DNA from: Kamptonema sp. UHCC 0994
Lineage (GTDB): Bacteria; Cyanobacteriota; Cyanobacteriia; Cyanobacteriales; Microcoleaceae
NCBI RefSeq assembly: GCF_029167235.1
Contig: NZ_JARFTR010000065.1
Location: 1 to 64,000 of the forward strand
Reading direction: 5' to 3'
DNA: 64,000 nt
Part shown: positions 20,993 to 31,174 of the stretch, piece by piece
Position numbering within the stretch: position 1 is the first letter of the stretch
How the letters are laid out: the number at the start of each line of letters is the position of its first letter
Program-made: the position numbers and the translations under genes
The notes under the pieces: generated by a model
The model's database searches: none
Told to the model about the DNA's origin: nothing
What the model saw: only the letters and a program-made list of their open reading frames with translations

Positions 20993-22561
20993 TCACCTCC
21001 GAGGTTGGGGCCAGGGAATGCCTAAGTCAGTGGCAAGTTGTTCGGAAACAGCGATCGCACCGTAGCGGTTGAGGTGGCTGGGGTCAACAAAATAGTCATT
21101 TCGCTTAGGCCACTGTTGTGACAAATCGCGGAAGATAAAGCCTTTTTCCTGTGCGAGGCGCTGCATTCGCTGTCGAAATGTCTGTTCGGCTCTCCATCGC
21201 ACGGAGTCTAAATAGTCCTCTGTTAAGGGTAAATTGACGAATACAAGGGGTATTTTGCGACTTTTGGCAAAATTCGCGATCGCACTCAAGGCTGCGGTCT
21301 GCTTCCCATCCAGAGCAAAATTACTATAGTCACCGTCATAACTACCAGCAACAAAAGGGCGATTATTATAGTAAGTATCAGGATTATAACGCACGGACAA
21401 ACCTAGAAATCCGTTAGAGTCGATCGCATTATCTAAACCATCCAAGGAAGCCTGTGCTAAGGTGCCTTCAGAGGAAAAGAAGTTTTGAGTTTGGTAGGGG
21501 CGGTGCCCCCGTACCCGCCCTAAATCTTGAGTTGGGAGTTGAGGAAAAATTCTCACTTCCGAGTTGAATTCTTCTGAATAGCTGACTGTTAAAGCTTCGC
21601 CTTCTGACTTTGTAGATGATTCCCCTGGTAAGGTAGCATTGCAAGGTTGGGGAAATTTATAACACTGGCGGGTATTTTGTGGTTGGTTCTGCGACAGCTT
21701 AGGCCGAATCCCAGCAGCTAACATTTTATTACCTTCAGACGTAGCGATCGCATTAAACGTTCGATCTATACGACCACTATTAAATGCTCTTACACCATCT
21801 GCCCAAAGGATCATTTGTGGCATCTGCTGTGGTGTTAACAGCCTCCGCAATTGATATTCAACAACTTGTGCAGTCGCGCCATTAACTCCAAAGTTAAATA
21901 CTTTTAGATCGAGATAACCTTGAAATGCTAAGGATTGTTGTAGCTGTCTAGGATCTACACCCTGCAACGCGCGGGAACTACCGACTATCAGAACATCTGG
22001 CGGCCCCAGGGTGGCGATGTAGGATAGGTAAAGTTGTAATTGTTGGTCGAGGAGCTCGCTACTAAAAGAGGCGGAATTAACCTGCGATCGCAACGTTGCA
22101 GCTTGCTGTTGTGAATAATTAAGATATCTCATATATTCGACAACTTTTTTCTCCGCAAAGGCGCGTTTGGGATTCCCTGGAGGAACAGCTTGCATCCACG
22201 CCACAGCTTGCACCCAATAACGAGATACTTCGTCCCAGTCTGCTTTTGAGCTTGCAGATTGAACTAAGATAGCAGCTTTGTTGGCAAAATTAACCGATTC
22301 ACTAAAAGCATCGCTTTGAACGCAGGAAGAGGCTGTTACGGATTTTTGGGTTTTGTTTAAGTTTTGAGCGAGAATAGATTGAGAAGATTGCCCCTCAGTT
22401 GTCATTTTTGGGGTTGGTATAACTGCGGTGTGACGCTGTTGAGTCGGCGAACATCCGACACTTATTCCTAGCACAGCTATGGTAACACAAGCGCGGTTAA
22501 AAATTTTGGCGCTGATTCTAGCGCTATAGGGGCGGATCATAAACTTTTCGCGTTTCAACAA
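20993..22561 (-). CDS. Lipoprotein with SGNH-like fold (DUF1574-type)
   Basis: A protein of about 515 aa with an N-terminal signal ending in a lipobox-like GISVGC, so probably a periplasmic or outer-membrane-facing lipoprotein. VLIVGSSRALQGVDP (about residue 193) acts as block I of the SGNH hydrolases, FNFGVNGATAQV as a further block, and DPSHLNRYGA near the C-terminus supplies the Asp-His pair. Relatives act in polysaccharide acylation or deacylation. The reading frame is invaded near residues 345-355 by a G+C-rich dispersed repeat (GRVRGHRPYQ) without loss of frame. The start may be the internal ATG eight codons in. Confidence 0.7.
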   Translation of the reverse strand: MLKREKFMIRPYSARISAKIFNRACVTIAVLGISVGCSPTQQRHTAVIPTPKMTTEGQSSQSILAQNLNKTQKSVTASSCVQSDAFSESVNFANKAAILVQSASSKADWDEVSRYWVQAVAWMQAVPPGNPKRAFAEKKVVEYMRYLNYSQQQAATLRSQVNSASFSSELLDQQLQLYLSYIATLGPPDVLIVGSSRALQGVDPRQLQQSLAFQGYLDLKVFNFGVNGATAQVVEYQLRRLLTPQQMPQMILWADGVRAFNSGRIDRTFNAIATSEGNKMLAAGIRPKLSQNQPQNTRQCYKFPQPCNATLPGESSTKSEGEALTVSYSEEFNSEVRIFPQLPTQDLGRVRGHRPYQTQNFFSSEGTLAQASLDGLDNAIDSNGFLGLSVRYNPDTYYNNRPFVAGSYDGDYSNFALDGKQTAALSAIANFAKSRKIPLVFVNLPLTEDYLDSVRWRAEQTFRQRMQRLAQEKGFIFRDLSQQWPKRNDYFVDPSHLNRYGAIAVSEQLATDLGIPWPQPRR

Positions 22562-22604
22562 ATGTGACTCAATTAGAACTTAGACAATTGGCAGTTGCAA
22601 TTAT

Positions 22605-22660
22605 TAGGTACGTAGTTGGGCTTTAGGACATAAGAGGGCTAAAGCCCAACTACATACCTA
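22605..22660. repeat. Long inverted repeat between genes
   Basis: GTAGTTGGGCTTTAG (22612-22626) and CTAAAGCCCAACTAC (22639-22653) are perfect inverted copies. They may serve as a terminator for cobN, read from the minus strand, and are a known type of cyanobacterial dispersed repeat. Confidence 0.65.
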
Positions 22661-22725
22661 AACATTAACTGCGATCTTGTGATAGTTGGGTAAGGCCTAT
22701 CAATCAATTAATAAAGCATAAATTG

Positions 22726-25700
22726 TTAACGATTGGGGAAACTGGTAGATTCAATTACGCCTTCGGCTTGATGAACAAGCGATCGCAATTTTTCCAGTAT
22801 ATCCGAATCCACTTTTTGCCACAACCCCCGCTGGTGCGCTTCTAGCAATCTTTCCGCCATATCTCGCAGCGCCCAAGGATTTTTTTCTTGGATAAATTCC
22901 TGTACATTTGCATCGAACAAATAAGCCTCTGCAACTCCTTGGTACATAAAGTCTTCTACACAGTTTGCCGTCGCGCCATAAGCAAATAAATAATCAATTG
23001 TTGCCGCCATTTCAAATGCACCTTTATAACCGTGACGCATAACTCCAGCTATCCATTTAGGATTTATAGCACGAGAGCGGTAAACTCGCTCAATTTCATC
23101 TCCCAGTTGTCGCACTTTAGGATTTTCAGGAATGGAATTATCGCCGAAGTAAGTGTTAGGGTTTTCGCCCCGCAATTTGCGGACAGCCGCAGTCATTCCT
23201 CCTTGAAATTGGTAATAATCATCGGAGTCTAATATATCATGTTCGCGGTTGTCTTGATTGTGTAAAACAATTTGCATTCCACTCAGGCGTTTTTCAAAAG
23301 CTTCTGGCGCTGATTCGCCCCAAGAACCCTCCTCTATCCCCCCTTGGTAAGGGGGGAAGTTAGAAGGTTGGCCTTGGTTAGGGGATGAATTAGAAGATAT
23401 CTCTTGGTTAGCATTTGTGTTAGCAGCTTTGCCTTGATTAGCATAATTAGCATTTGTATTTGCACCTTCTCTTTGACTTAAATTGGTATTAGATGCAGTG
23501 TAAGCGTAGCTACTCCAGTTAATATAAGCTTTAGCCAAGTCTTCGTCATCAGTCCAATTTTGAGACTCTATTAACCCTTGAAGTCCAGCCCCATAAGCAC
23601 CTGGTTTTGAGCCAAATACGCGATAACTTGAGCGAATTTCTGCCTGTTGTTGCGTCAAACCCTGTGATTGCCAAAACTGAGTTTCTTCTTTAACTTGAAA
23701 CGCTAAGGGATTTTGTTCTGGCGGTTCGTTTAAACTAGCAACTGCTTGTACCGCTGAATCAAATAAATCGATTAAATTAGGGAAGGCATCGCGAAAAAAT
23801 CCTGAGATTCTTAAGGTGACATCAACGCGAGGTCTTCCTAATATTGAAACAGGCAATATTTCAAAGTCAATTACTCGCCGCGAGGGGCCATCCCATATTG
23901 GCTGAACTCCTAACAAAGCTAGTGCTTCTGCGATGTCATCTCCCCCTGTCCGCATTGTAGAAGTTCCCCAGATTGATAACCCTAAAGTTTGAGGATATTC
24001 GCCATTTTCTTGAGTGTATCTTTCAATTAAAGATTCAGCGGCAAGTTGCCCAATTCTCCAGGCTGTTTCTGTTGGTACGGCGCGAATATCTACGGAGTAA
24101 AAATTGCGTCCAGTTGGCAATACATCTGGTCTTCCTCTAGTAGGTGCTCCCGATGAACCGCTAGGGACATAGCGGCCATTTAGCCCTCCCAAGAGGTTGA
24201 TAATTTCTTGGTTAGTTTGTTGGAGTGCTGGTAAAAGATAGTCACTAATCCAGTCTAATTCTTGTTGTGTCGCCTTGCCAATATTTGTAACTGTAGATAT
24301 TGACATCTTCACGCTAGCAGTGTTAATATTTTCTTGGTTGATATGCTTGTAGTAATCTTGAATTAAATCATCTACTAATTCAACTGCTTTTTGTTCCAAT
24401 ATCTCAATAGCATCACCGATAGTGCGCGGAGAATTTTGATTCAGAGTTATCTGTTTAATAGATAAGTTATCGACTGTCTCTATCAGCGCTGACATATCCG
24501 CTGTCAAGGGGTCAAAATCCAGTTGTAAATCTTTAGCTAAGGCGCGAGTTAAGCCTAAGCGGTTGGTTTCGGGGTGACGTGCGATCGCAATTATTAAATC
24601 CCGCAGTTGTCGCCCTTCGGGACATTGCCCAAAAATGTGCAAACCATCTCTAATTTGTGCTTCTTTAAGTTCGCAGAGATAGCCATCTGTGCGACTAAGA
24701 AACTCTGCGAATTTTTCATTATTTATTGACTGTTCATTGACAAATAACAAATCGCGTTGTAGGTTTTCTTTGTTAGCAAGAGTGAGGATGCGATCGCGAA
24801 TAATTGGCAATCTAGAAGGGTCTAAACTTTGAGCTTCATAATATTCGTCGATTAAGGCTTCTAATTGTTGTAATGGCCCGTAAAGTTCCGCCCGTGTCAT
24901 GGGCGGAGTGAGGTGGTCAATTATCACAGCTTGGGAACGACGTTTGGCTTGGGAACCTTCACCTGGATCGTTAACAATAAATGGATAAAGGTGAGGCAAA
25001 GGGCCGAGGGCAACTTCTGGATAGCAGTTACTAGATAATGCTATACTTTTACCCGGTAGCCATTCTAAATTGCCGTGTTTTCCTACATGAACAATTGCCT
25101 GAGTTCCAAAGTTTTCTCGCAGCCAATAGTAGTAAGCTAGATAATTGTGAGTAGGTTCTAAATCTGGCGCGTGATAGTTTAATGTCGGGTCAATTTCATA
25201 ACCGCGCGCTGGTTGAATACCCACAAAAACATTGCCTAGTTGAATACCAGAAATAGGAAATTGGGAATTATTAGTTTCTAACGGCCATCTCTGGCTAATT
25301 CCATCTTGCACTGACTGAGCCAAAGTGGTAAAGTATTGTTGATATTCTTCTAAACTCAGATATTGTTGAATAGGTCGCAATTCGCGCCCTTCCGGGTCAT
25401 TTGTAAACCCAGATGTCAGTAATTTAATTAACTCCTCGCCGCTAGTTGGGATATTTTCTATTTGATAGCCAGCTTGTTGTAAAGCTTTCAGAATTTCTAT
25501 GCAGCTAGCAGGGGTATCCAAGCCAACACCATTGGCTAATCTACCGTCACGAGTGGGATAATTTGCTAATATTAATGCTATGCGTCTGTTAGCGATTGGT
25601 GTTTGTCGCAGTCGTACCCAGTTAGCGGCTAAATCTGCTACAAATTGAATGCGATCCTTCGCAGGTTCATAACCGACAACATCTGTTTCTAACTCGCTAT

Positions 25701-26754
25701 TCCAAGTCTGTACAGCCTTAAAAGAAACTGCCCTAGTGATGATTTTACCATCTACTTCTGGCAAAGCCACATTCATCGCCACATCGCGGGGTGAAAGTCC
25801 TTGAAAATCAGCTTTCCACTGTTCTACAGTTCCACCGCTAAATATTACTTGCAATACGGGAACATCTAAAGATTTGATATTTTCTAATTCCCGGTCTTGA
25901 CTTCTGAAACCTGAGACAGCAAAACTGGTAGTATTGAGTAATAATTGAATTTGTTCGGAATCTTTAGGCTGGAAATATTGACCTAATTCGGCTTGTACGT
26001 CTGGTTCGCGTAGAGAAGAGACAAACACGGGAACAGGGGCTAAATTTCTATCTGCCAAAGCTTGACAAAGTGCGTCAATTGGTGCTAAATTACCAGATAA
26101 ATAATGAGCGCGATAAAATAATATTCCAACCTTAGCATTATTGGCTAAACTGGATAAATCATCTAGACCTCCCATAGATAACCTATCCGTTAAATCCATT
26201 GCTAACCAATTGTAAATCCCCACACGGGGTACTTCTTTAGGCAATGGGGGATTATAAACTGTTTTCAAGCCAATATCCGCGATAAATTGCAGGCCGTTAA
26301 CGAAATTTTCGACCCCGCCTTCTGTAAAATAGCGCCATAATCGATCTACTGCTGATAGGGATACCGTTGAATGGCTAATTAAATCTGGATCTGGGCCATT
26401 ATCTCCTGGCATTACTATCAGTTCGGCCTTAGTTTTTTGCACGACTTCTCGCACGACTTCTAATCCATAAGACCAATAAGAACGTCCTCCCAGTAAGCGT
26501 ATAATTATTACTTCTGCTTTTTCTAATACTTCCTCAGCGTAAGTATCAATAGTTAGCTGCTGCTGCAATTGTAACAGATTAGCTACTCGTAGAGATGGGA
26601 ATCCTGCTGGTAATTTAGATATAGCTGTCGCGAGAGTTTGAATATCAGTATCAGCGGCGGTAATAAAGACGATGGGTGCGGGTGTTTGCTGAAGGAAAAT
26701 TACTCCCTCTGATTGAGGATTCCAACCTCCCGGTGTGGCGGCTATGCGGTGCAT
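22726..26754 (-). CDS. cobN: Cobaltochelatase subunit CobN
   Basis: This 1342-aa protein is the large subunit that inserts Co2+ into hydrogenobyrinic acid a,c-diamide in aerobic cobalamin synthesis. Cyanobacterial CobN probably works with ChlI/ChlD. Family stretches include GKHGNLEWLPGKSIAL (about residue 560), GLSIWGTSTMRTGGDDIAEAL (about 935) and the C-terminal MRHGYKGAFEMAATIDYLF. Length is a little above normal because of an insertion at about residues 1085-1145 made of NTNAN/NANQ-type repeats and NFPPYQGGIEEG, the translation of a dispersed genomic repeat. No other cobalamin gene is adjacent. Confidence 0.93.
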   Translation of the reverse strand: MHRIAATPGGWNPQSEGVIFLQQTPAPIVFITAADTDIQTLATAISKLPAGFPSLRVANLLQLQQQLTIDTYAEEVLEKAEVIIIRLLGGRSYWSYGLEVVREVVQKTKAELIVMPGDNGPDPDLISHSTVSLSAVDRLWRYFTEGGVENFVNGLQFIADIGLKTVYNPPLPKEVPRVGIYNWLAMDLTDRLSMGGLDDLSSLANNAKVGILFYRAHYLSGNLAPIDALCQALADRNLAPVPVFVSSLREPDVQAELGQYFQPKDSEQIQLLLNTTSFAVSGFRSQDRELENIKSLDVPVLQVIFSGGTVEQWKADFQGLSPRDVAMNVALPEVDGKIITRAVSFKAVQTWNSELETDVVGYEPAKDRIQFVADLAANWVRLRQTPIANRRIALILANYPTRDGRLANGVGLDTPASCIEILKALQQAGYQIENIPTSGEELIKLLTSGFTNDPEGRELRPIQQYLSLEEYQQYFTTLAQSVQDGISQRWPLETNNSQFPISGIQLGNVFVGIQPARGYEIDPTLNYHAPDLEPTHNYLAYYYWLRENFGTQAIVHVGKHGNLEWLPGKSIALSSNCYPEVALGPLPHLYPFIVNDPGEGSQAKRRSQAVIIDHLTPPMTRAELYGPLQQLEALIDEYYEAQSLDPSRLPIIRDRILTLANKENLQRDLLFVNEQSINNEKFAEFLSRTDGYLCELKEAQIRDGLHIFGQCPEGRQLRDLIIAIARHPETNRLGLTRALAKDLQLDFDPLTADMSALIETVDNLSIKQITLNQNSPRTIGDAIEILEQKAVELVDDLIQDYYKHINQENINTASVKMSISTVTNIGKATQQELDWISDYLLPALQQTNQEIINLLGGLNGRYVPSGSSGAPTRGRPDVLPTGRNFYSVDIRAVPTETAWRIGQLAAESLIERYTQENGEYPQTLGLSIWGTSTMRTGGDDIAEALALLGVQPIWDGPSRRVIDFEILPVSILGRPRVDVTLRISGFFRDAFPNLIDLFDSAVQAVASLNEPPEQNPLAFQVKEETQFWQSQGLTQQQAEIRSSYRVFGSKPGAYGAGLQGLIESQNWTDDEDLAKAYINWSSYAYTASNTNLSQREGANTNANYANQGKAANTNANQEISSNSSPNQGQPSNFPPYQGGIEEGSWGESAPEAFEKRLSGMQIVLHNQDNREHDILDSDDYYQFQGGMTAAVRKLRGENPNTYFGDNSIPENPKVRQLGDEIERVYRSRAINPKWIAGVMRHGYKGAFEMAATIDYLFAYGATANCVEDFMYQGVAEAYLFDANVQEFIQEKNPWALRDMAERLLEAHQRGLWQKVDSDILEKLRSLVHQAEGVIESTSFPNR
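23325..23500. repeat. Repeat insertion inside cobN
   Basis: TATCCCCCCTTGGTAAGGGG, a common cyanobacterial intergenic repeat, and several GCTAACACAAATGCTAA-like units form an in-frame low-complexity block in the coding sequence. Confidence 0.7.
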
Positions 26755-26777
26755 TTATTTACCTTGTAGATTTATGC

Positions 26778-26847
26778 AAAGAAACCGGGTTTCTTTTGAA
26801 AAATTGAAGATTATCCACTAGATATCTACGAATAAACCCGGTTTCTC
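26778..26847. repeat. AGAAACCGGGTTTCT repeat pair
   Basis: GAAACCGGGTTTCTTTTG and AATAAACCCGGTTTCTC face each other between cobN and livF. They may act as a hairpin in the livF 3' region. Confidence 0.7.
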
Positions 26848-26869
26848 CCCTCGACGTGCATAAGTCATT

Positions 26870-27622
26870 TTATCCTAAATATGCCTGTTTTACTCGCTCA
26901 TTTTTTAACAAATCTGAAGCCACGCCAGAAAGGGTAATATTACCAGCTTCCAGCACATAACCTCTGTCAGCAATTTGTAAAGCTAAGTTAGCATTTTGTT
27001 CCACCAATAGGATTGTAACACCTGTGGAGCGCAAAGTTTGAATAATACTGAAAATTTCACGCACGATTGCGGGGGCTAAACCGAGACTAGGTTCATCTAA
27101 TAATAGCAGTTTTGGGCGACTCATTAATGCCCGCGCGATCGCCAGCATTTGCTGTTCCCCACCGCTGAGAGTTCCTGCTAGTTGATGGCGACGTTCAGCT
27201 AATCGAGGAAATATCTCAAATTGCCTTTCTAAATCGGCTTTTATTTCCGCAGAATCAGACCGAACATAAGCCCCCAGTTCTAAGTTTACCAGAATAGTTT
27301 GCCGAGCTAAAACTAGCCTCCCTTCTGGACTGTGAGCAATCCCAAGTTTAACAACTTCATGGGTTTGGCGACGGGTAATATCTCGCCCATCATAGACGAT
27401 TTCTCCGCCACGAGAATTGACCATTCTAGAAATAGCTCTTAGGGTAGTGCTTTTACCAGCACCATTAGCACCAACAAGCGTAACAACTTCCCCCATATTA
27501 ACAGTTAAGTTAATATCTTGCAAGGCTTGAATGCCACCATAACTAACAAACAATCCTTTAACATCTAACAACACATATTTGCTTTTCTCTACATTCATCT
27601 GCGGTAAAAAATCCTTATTCAT
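26870..27622 (-). CDS. livF: Branched-chain amino acid ABC transporter ATPase LivF
   Basis: A 250-aa ABC ATPase with Walker A GANGAGKS (about residue 43), signature LSGGEQQMLAIARAL (about 148), Walker B LLLLDEPSLGLAP and the H-loop region VEQNA. The sequence is LivF type (one of the two nucleotide-binding subunits of high-affinity amino acid uptake, NatE in cyanobacteria). The first ATG overlaps the end of livG by 8 nt; an ATG eight codons later is possible. The permease and binding-protein genes are not nearby. Confidence 0.85.
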   Translation of the reverse strand: MNKDFLPQMNVEKSKYVLLDVKGLFVSYGGIQALQDINLTVNMGEVVTLVGANGAGKSTTLRAISRMVNSRGGEIVYDGRDITRRQTHEVVKLGIAHSPEGRLVLARQTILVNLELGAYVRSDSAEIKADLERQFEIFPRLAERRHQLAGTLSGGEQQMLAIARALMSRPKLLLLDEPSLGLAPAIVREIFSIIQTLRSTGVTILLVEQNANLALQIADRGYVLEAGNITLSGVASDLLKNERVKQAYLG

Positions 27623-28427
27623 CTCCTAAATAAGCCTCGATTACTGCCGGATCGTTCCTAACATTAGCTGGATTTCCCAAAGCAATTAGCTGGCCGAAGT
27701 GTAAAACTGCGATTCTGTCGCACAAGCCCATAACTAATGGGACGTGATGCTCAATTAATATTACAGTAAGATTGAACTGTTGGCGCAGTTCTCGGATAAA
27801 TTCACTGAGTTGGTGTTTTTCAGAGGGATTCATACCAGCGGCGGGTTCATCTAACAGTAATATTTGTGGTTCAAGGGCGAGAGCACGGGCAATTTCGAGG
27901 CGACGTTGATCGCCGTAGGGAAAGTTTTTGGCTTTTTCTTGAGCGCGATCGCGCAATCCCACTAAGTCCAAAAATTCTAAGGCTTTTTGTTTGGTTCTGC
28001 GTTCCATAGCGTTAGCTTTTGGTAAACCCAATATACCACTCACCAGTGATAGGAATGGATTTCCATCGCGGCTGTGAATGTGTCTGGCAATCGTAACATT
28101 TTCTAGGGCAGAAAGTTCGCCAAATAAGCGAATATTTTGGAAGGTGCGGGAAATACCTTTATTGGCAATTTGATAGGGGCGGAGTTGGGAAATATCTTGG
28201 TTTTGATAAATCAATTGACCGCTGGATGGTGTTATCAATCCGGTGACTAGATTAAATAGGGTTGTCTTGCCGGCACCGTTGGGGCCAATGAGTCCAAATA
28301 TTTCATTTTTTTGGACTGCAAATGAGACATTATTGACGGCAATTAATCCTCCGAATCTGCGAGTTAGACCTTTGGCTTCTAAGACAGTAGTATTGGTTGA
28401 AAGGGGAAGATTTGTTGATGCAATCAT
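27615..28427 (-). CDS. livG: Branched-chain amino acid ABC transporter ATPase LivG
   Basis: A 270-aa ABC ATPase of LivG type (cyanobacterial NatA): Walker A GPNGAGKT (about residue 47), a signature variant [14 protein letters not shown] without the usual LSGG, Walker [14 protein letters not shown] and IEHHV as H-loop. LivG proteins carry this modified signature normally. It forms an overlapping pair with livF and would dimerise with it on the cytoplasmic face of the permease. Confidence 0.87.
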   Translation of the reverse strand: MIASTNLPLSTNTTVLEAKGLTRRFGGLIAVNNVSFAVQKNEIFGLIGPNGAGKTTLFNLVTGLITPSSGQLIYQNQDISQLRPYQIANKGISRTFQNIRLFGELSALENVTIARHIHSRDGNPFLSLVSGILGLPKANAMERRTKQKALEFLDLVGLRDRAQEKAKNFPYGDQRRLEIARALALEPQILLLDEPAAGMNPSEKHQLSEFIRELRQQFNLTVILIEHHVPLVMGLCDRIAVLHFGQLIALGNPANVRNDPAVIEAYLGDE

Positions 28428-28536
28428 AGGTAAATAATACAGCGATTACTAAGATTATCCCTTGTAATTGTCGAATTTATCAATTCTATTCCCTCGCAAA
28501 ATGGGAATGTTTCAGCGTTGGGATAGTGCAAAGGTA

Positions 28537-28558
28537 GGGGCAAATGCTCGTTTGCCCC
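28537..28558. repeat. GGGGCAAA...TTTGCCCC hairpin
   Basis: A perfect 8-bp inverted repeat in the livG upstream region, of a dispersed type (GTAGGGGCAAATGCTCGTTT...). Confidence 0.55.
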
Positions 28559-28613
28559 TGCTGTTGGCTGACAATGTAAGTTATAATCAAAAGTAGACTA
28601 AAAGAAAAAATCT

Positions 28614-28712
28614 ATGACTACAGAACGTTGGGATAAAGTTTATAATATGGGAATAGAGGAAATTCAAGCAAAAGTTCAGGCTAACCCTCTTTTGTCACTC
28701 TCCGAATGTTAA
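28614..28712 (+). pseudogene. 5' fragment of a gene cut by the insertion sequence
   Basis: An ORF MTTERWDKVYNMGIEEIQAK... of 32 codons begins with a sensible start and ends abruptly at the left flank of the transposase region. It looks like the N-terminus of a longer helical protein. No continuation is found beyond the transposase. Family not recognised. Confidence 0.4.
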
Positions 28713-28757
28713 AATAAAAGTGTGAAAAGATAAAAACGCTACAAATGAGGCAGAGCA

Positions 28758-29984
28758 ATGGATGTAGAGTTACAAGTTCTCAAACATTTGGCGAGAGACG
28801 CACAATCAACAACGAGAGTAATAGATGAATATTGTGCAGAGTATAAAGACATATTCAAAGAAGTAAGAAGTTATGAATGTTTTAAATATTTACATTTAGG
28901 AATAATTGCACCAATCAAGAGGAAATCATTACCAGAAATAGCTAAAATAGTGGCAATAAAATCTGCACAGTCATTGCATCATTTTATTGCCAAATCACCT
29001 TGGTCAGTAACTGAACTGAAGGAAAAAAGATTAAAAAAAATTCTCAAAGAATTAAAGGGAAAGACGATTACCGTAGTAATTGATGAAACCGGAGATCGAA
29101 AAAAAGGAAAAAAGACTGACTATGTAGCTAGACAATATTTGGGAAGTGTAGGTAAAGTAGATAATGGAATAGTTTCAGTGAATGCGTATGGAATCTATAA
29201 AAATATAACTTTTCCATTAAGTTTTCAAGTATTTAAACCCAAAGGGACATTAAAACCATCAGATAAATATCAAACCAAAATTGATTTGGCTGGGGAAATT
29301 ATTACTGAATTAGTTGAGTACGGCTTTCAGATTGAGCTAGTATTAGCTGATAGTTTATATGGTGAAAGTAGCCAGTTTTTGAAAATTTTAGATAAATATA
29401 ATCTACCTTACATTGTATCAATTAGAAGTAATCATGGAGTCTGGCTGCCTTCTGAGCAAAAGGTTAGAGCAAATAAATGGTGCAAATATAAAAGAGTATT
29501 TAGCGACGGAAAATCAGAAAATAGATATATTAGAGAAATAATTTATGGTAAAAAAGGAGCGGTAACATATTGGGAGATAACTACAGATCCAGAAACGATG
29601 CCGTCCAATTCTACTTCATTTGTTAAAACGAATCTCAAAGGTAAACTTAAGAAAATTGTGGGCAATCTTTATGGATTAAGAACATGGGTAGAATATGGCT
29701 TTCGGCAATGTAAACAAGAATTAGGTTGGACAGACTACCGTTTTACTAATTTTAAGGATATTGAAAAGTGGTGGTCAATTATTTTTTGTGTTTACACAAT
29801 GATTAGCTTGAATTCCTCAGCTTTTTTATCCTTAAATCTCTGCGATAGAACTCAAGCTAATGCCAACAATAAGTTGGCTAATTTCTCGACTCATCAAGAA
29901 TGGAATCACGAAAGTGGATGGAAAAATACATTGAATAATTTTCGTTTAGTTGTCCAACCCATTCTTCTATTACTGATAAAGTAG
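28758..29984 (+). CDS. IS701-type DDE transposase
   Basis: The 408-aa transposase has the DDE residues in VVIDETGDRKKGKKTDYVARQY (about residue 105), LVLADSLYGE (about 197) and WVEYGFRQCKQELGW (about 315, the Y-x2-R-x-E-like region). These fit the IS701 family, as does the length. A+T-rich codon use differs from neighbours. The reading frame is intact, so it may be active. I could not define terminal inverted repeats by eye. Confidence 0.85.
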   Translation: MDVELQVLKHLARDAQSTTRVIDEYCAEYKDIFKEVRSYECFKYLHLGIIAPIKRKSLPEIAKIVAIKSAQSLHHFIAKSPWSVTELKEKRLKKILKELKGKTITVVIDETGDRKKGKKTDYVARQYLGSVGKVDNGIVSVNAYGIYKNITFPLSFQVFKPKGTLKPSDKYQTKIDLAGEIITELVEYGFQIELVLADSLYGESSQFLKILDKYNLPYIVSIRSNHGVWLPSEQKVRANKWCKYKRVFSDGKSENRYIREIIYGKKGAVTYWEITTDPETMPSNSTSFVKTNLKGKLKKIVGNLYGLRTWVEYGFRQCKQELGWTDYRFTNFKDIEKWWSIIFCVYTMISLNSSAFLSLNLCDRTQANANNKLANFSTHQEWNHESGWKNTLNNFRLVVQPILLLLIK

Positions 29985-30022
29985 ATATGGAATCTTTATT
30001 CTATAGTGTTTTTTTCTCTGCT

Positions 30023-31174
30023 TTAGCTATTGGGAAAAGGTAAATTTAACACTTGGGCAATTAACTCAGTAAGTTTATGAAAGTTTGCCCTCTCAAGCTG
30101 CGGGATAGCAGTAATAGCTAGATTTTCTCTAATATGTTTTGGTGTTTTCATCCCGACTAGAGCACTCAGAAGGCCAGGGGCGCTGCGGGTATACTGGAGT
30201 GCCCGTTGGCAGTCAGTCCCCAAGCGATCGCCAAAGACAGAAGCAATGTTTTCTGGGATTTTACCAGCAACCTGTGCTTGACAAATCGACTTGCTGGCGA
30301 TCGCAGCAATGCCTAAGCGATCGGCGGCTTCCAATGTCGAAATTTGTTCTCCTCCCAACATCTGAGTTGGATATAGCAGCGCTTCCGGCATCGCCATATT
30401 CAAAGGAAACTGAATGAACCGAAAGCGATCCTCTTTATTCCCTGCCACTTCACGGGCAATGGACTTTGCCCGCGACAGATCGATATGGTCGCTTTGATTT
30501 GGAGGTACGCGAAAAGCATTCCAAGTTGCTAAACCGTAATTAGCAATTTTTCCAACTAAAATAGCATCTTCGAGCACCTCGAAAACTTTTCGCAACTGAT
30601 TGTAGAAAACATCTGGTTCAACTTGAGAAAGTTGCTTTTCTGGATTGTGAATATAGTAAACATCAATTGTCTTAATATCGAGGTTGGCGAGACTCCTATT
30701 GAGCTGATCTTGAATATATTCTGGGTGAATACAGTAACGCTCCTCAGCCAAATCATCCATACTTATACTAGAGTTATTTGGCTCGACATAATGCCGATAA
30801 AACCACTCTGATTGGTTAGTATTTGGATACGGAAGCACGCCACCTTTGGTACAGATAATTAATTCATCCCTTGAAACATCTGTCGATGTTACGAGTTGCC
30901 GGATAGCCTTTCCGACACTTCTCTCTCCCTGCTGATAGCGATAATTAATTGCTGAATCAATTACATTAGTACCCTGTTGAACTGATTCAATTACCGCTGC
31001 CGTTACAAGGGTATCAGTCAACTCATCTGATTCGCCAAGATAAGTGCCAATTCCAATAGAACTCGCCACAAGTGAATTTGCTTCTCGGAAATGATCCGCT
31101 GCACAGTTTTGATTGTGCCTTTCCTTGTAACGCTGTGTTCCTTCTGCCGTAGCTCTGCCTGCGATCGCGCTCAT
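30023..31174 (-). CDS. Aldo/keto reductase at the end of the NRPS/PKS operon
   Basis: A 383-aa aldo/keto reductase with Asp and Tyr in NVIDSAINYRYQQGERSVG (about residue 72), Lys in LIICTKGG (about 107) and His in DVYYIHNPE. Its start overlaps the stop of the terminal NRPS by 4 nt (ATGA), so it is translationally coupled to the module that ends in a reductase domain. The most direct inference is that it reduces the aldehyde released by that domain, or another carbonyl of the product. It is the last gene of the cluster on this side. Confidence 0.87.
   Translation of the reverse strand: MSAIAGRATAEGTQRYKERHNQNCAADHFREANSLVASSIGIGTYLGESDELTDTLVTAAVIESVQQGTNVIDSAINYRYQQGERSVGKAIRQLVTSTDVSRDELIICTKGGVLPYPNTNQSEWFYRHYVEPNNSSISMDDLAEERYCIHPEYIQDQLNRSLANLDIKTIDVYYIHNPEKQLSQVEPDVFYNQLRKVFEVLEDAILVGKIANYGLATWNAFRVPPNQSDHIDLSRAKSIAREVAGNKEDRFRFIQFPLNMAMPEALLYPTQMLGGEQISTLEAADRLGIAAIASKSICQAQVAGKIPENIASVFGDRLGTDCQRALQYTRSAPGLLSALVGMKTPKHIRENLAITAIPQLERANFHKLTELIAQVLNLPFPNS

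Noticed and set aside
20795-21025. 76-codon ORF after the SDR gene
   Set aside because: It consists of dispersed repeat sequence and overlaps the lipoprotein gene end.
28680-30022. Terminal inverted repeats of the IS701-type element
   Set aside because: I could not find matching ends by eye, so the element borders are left open.
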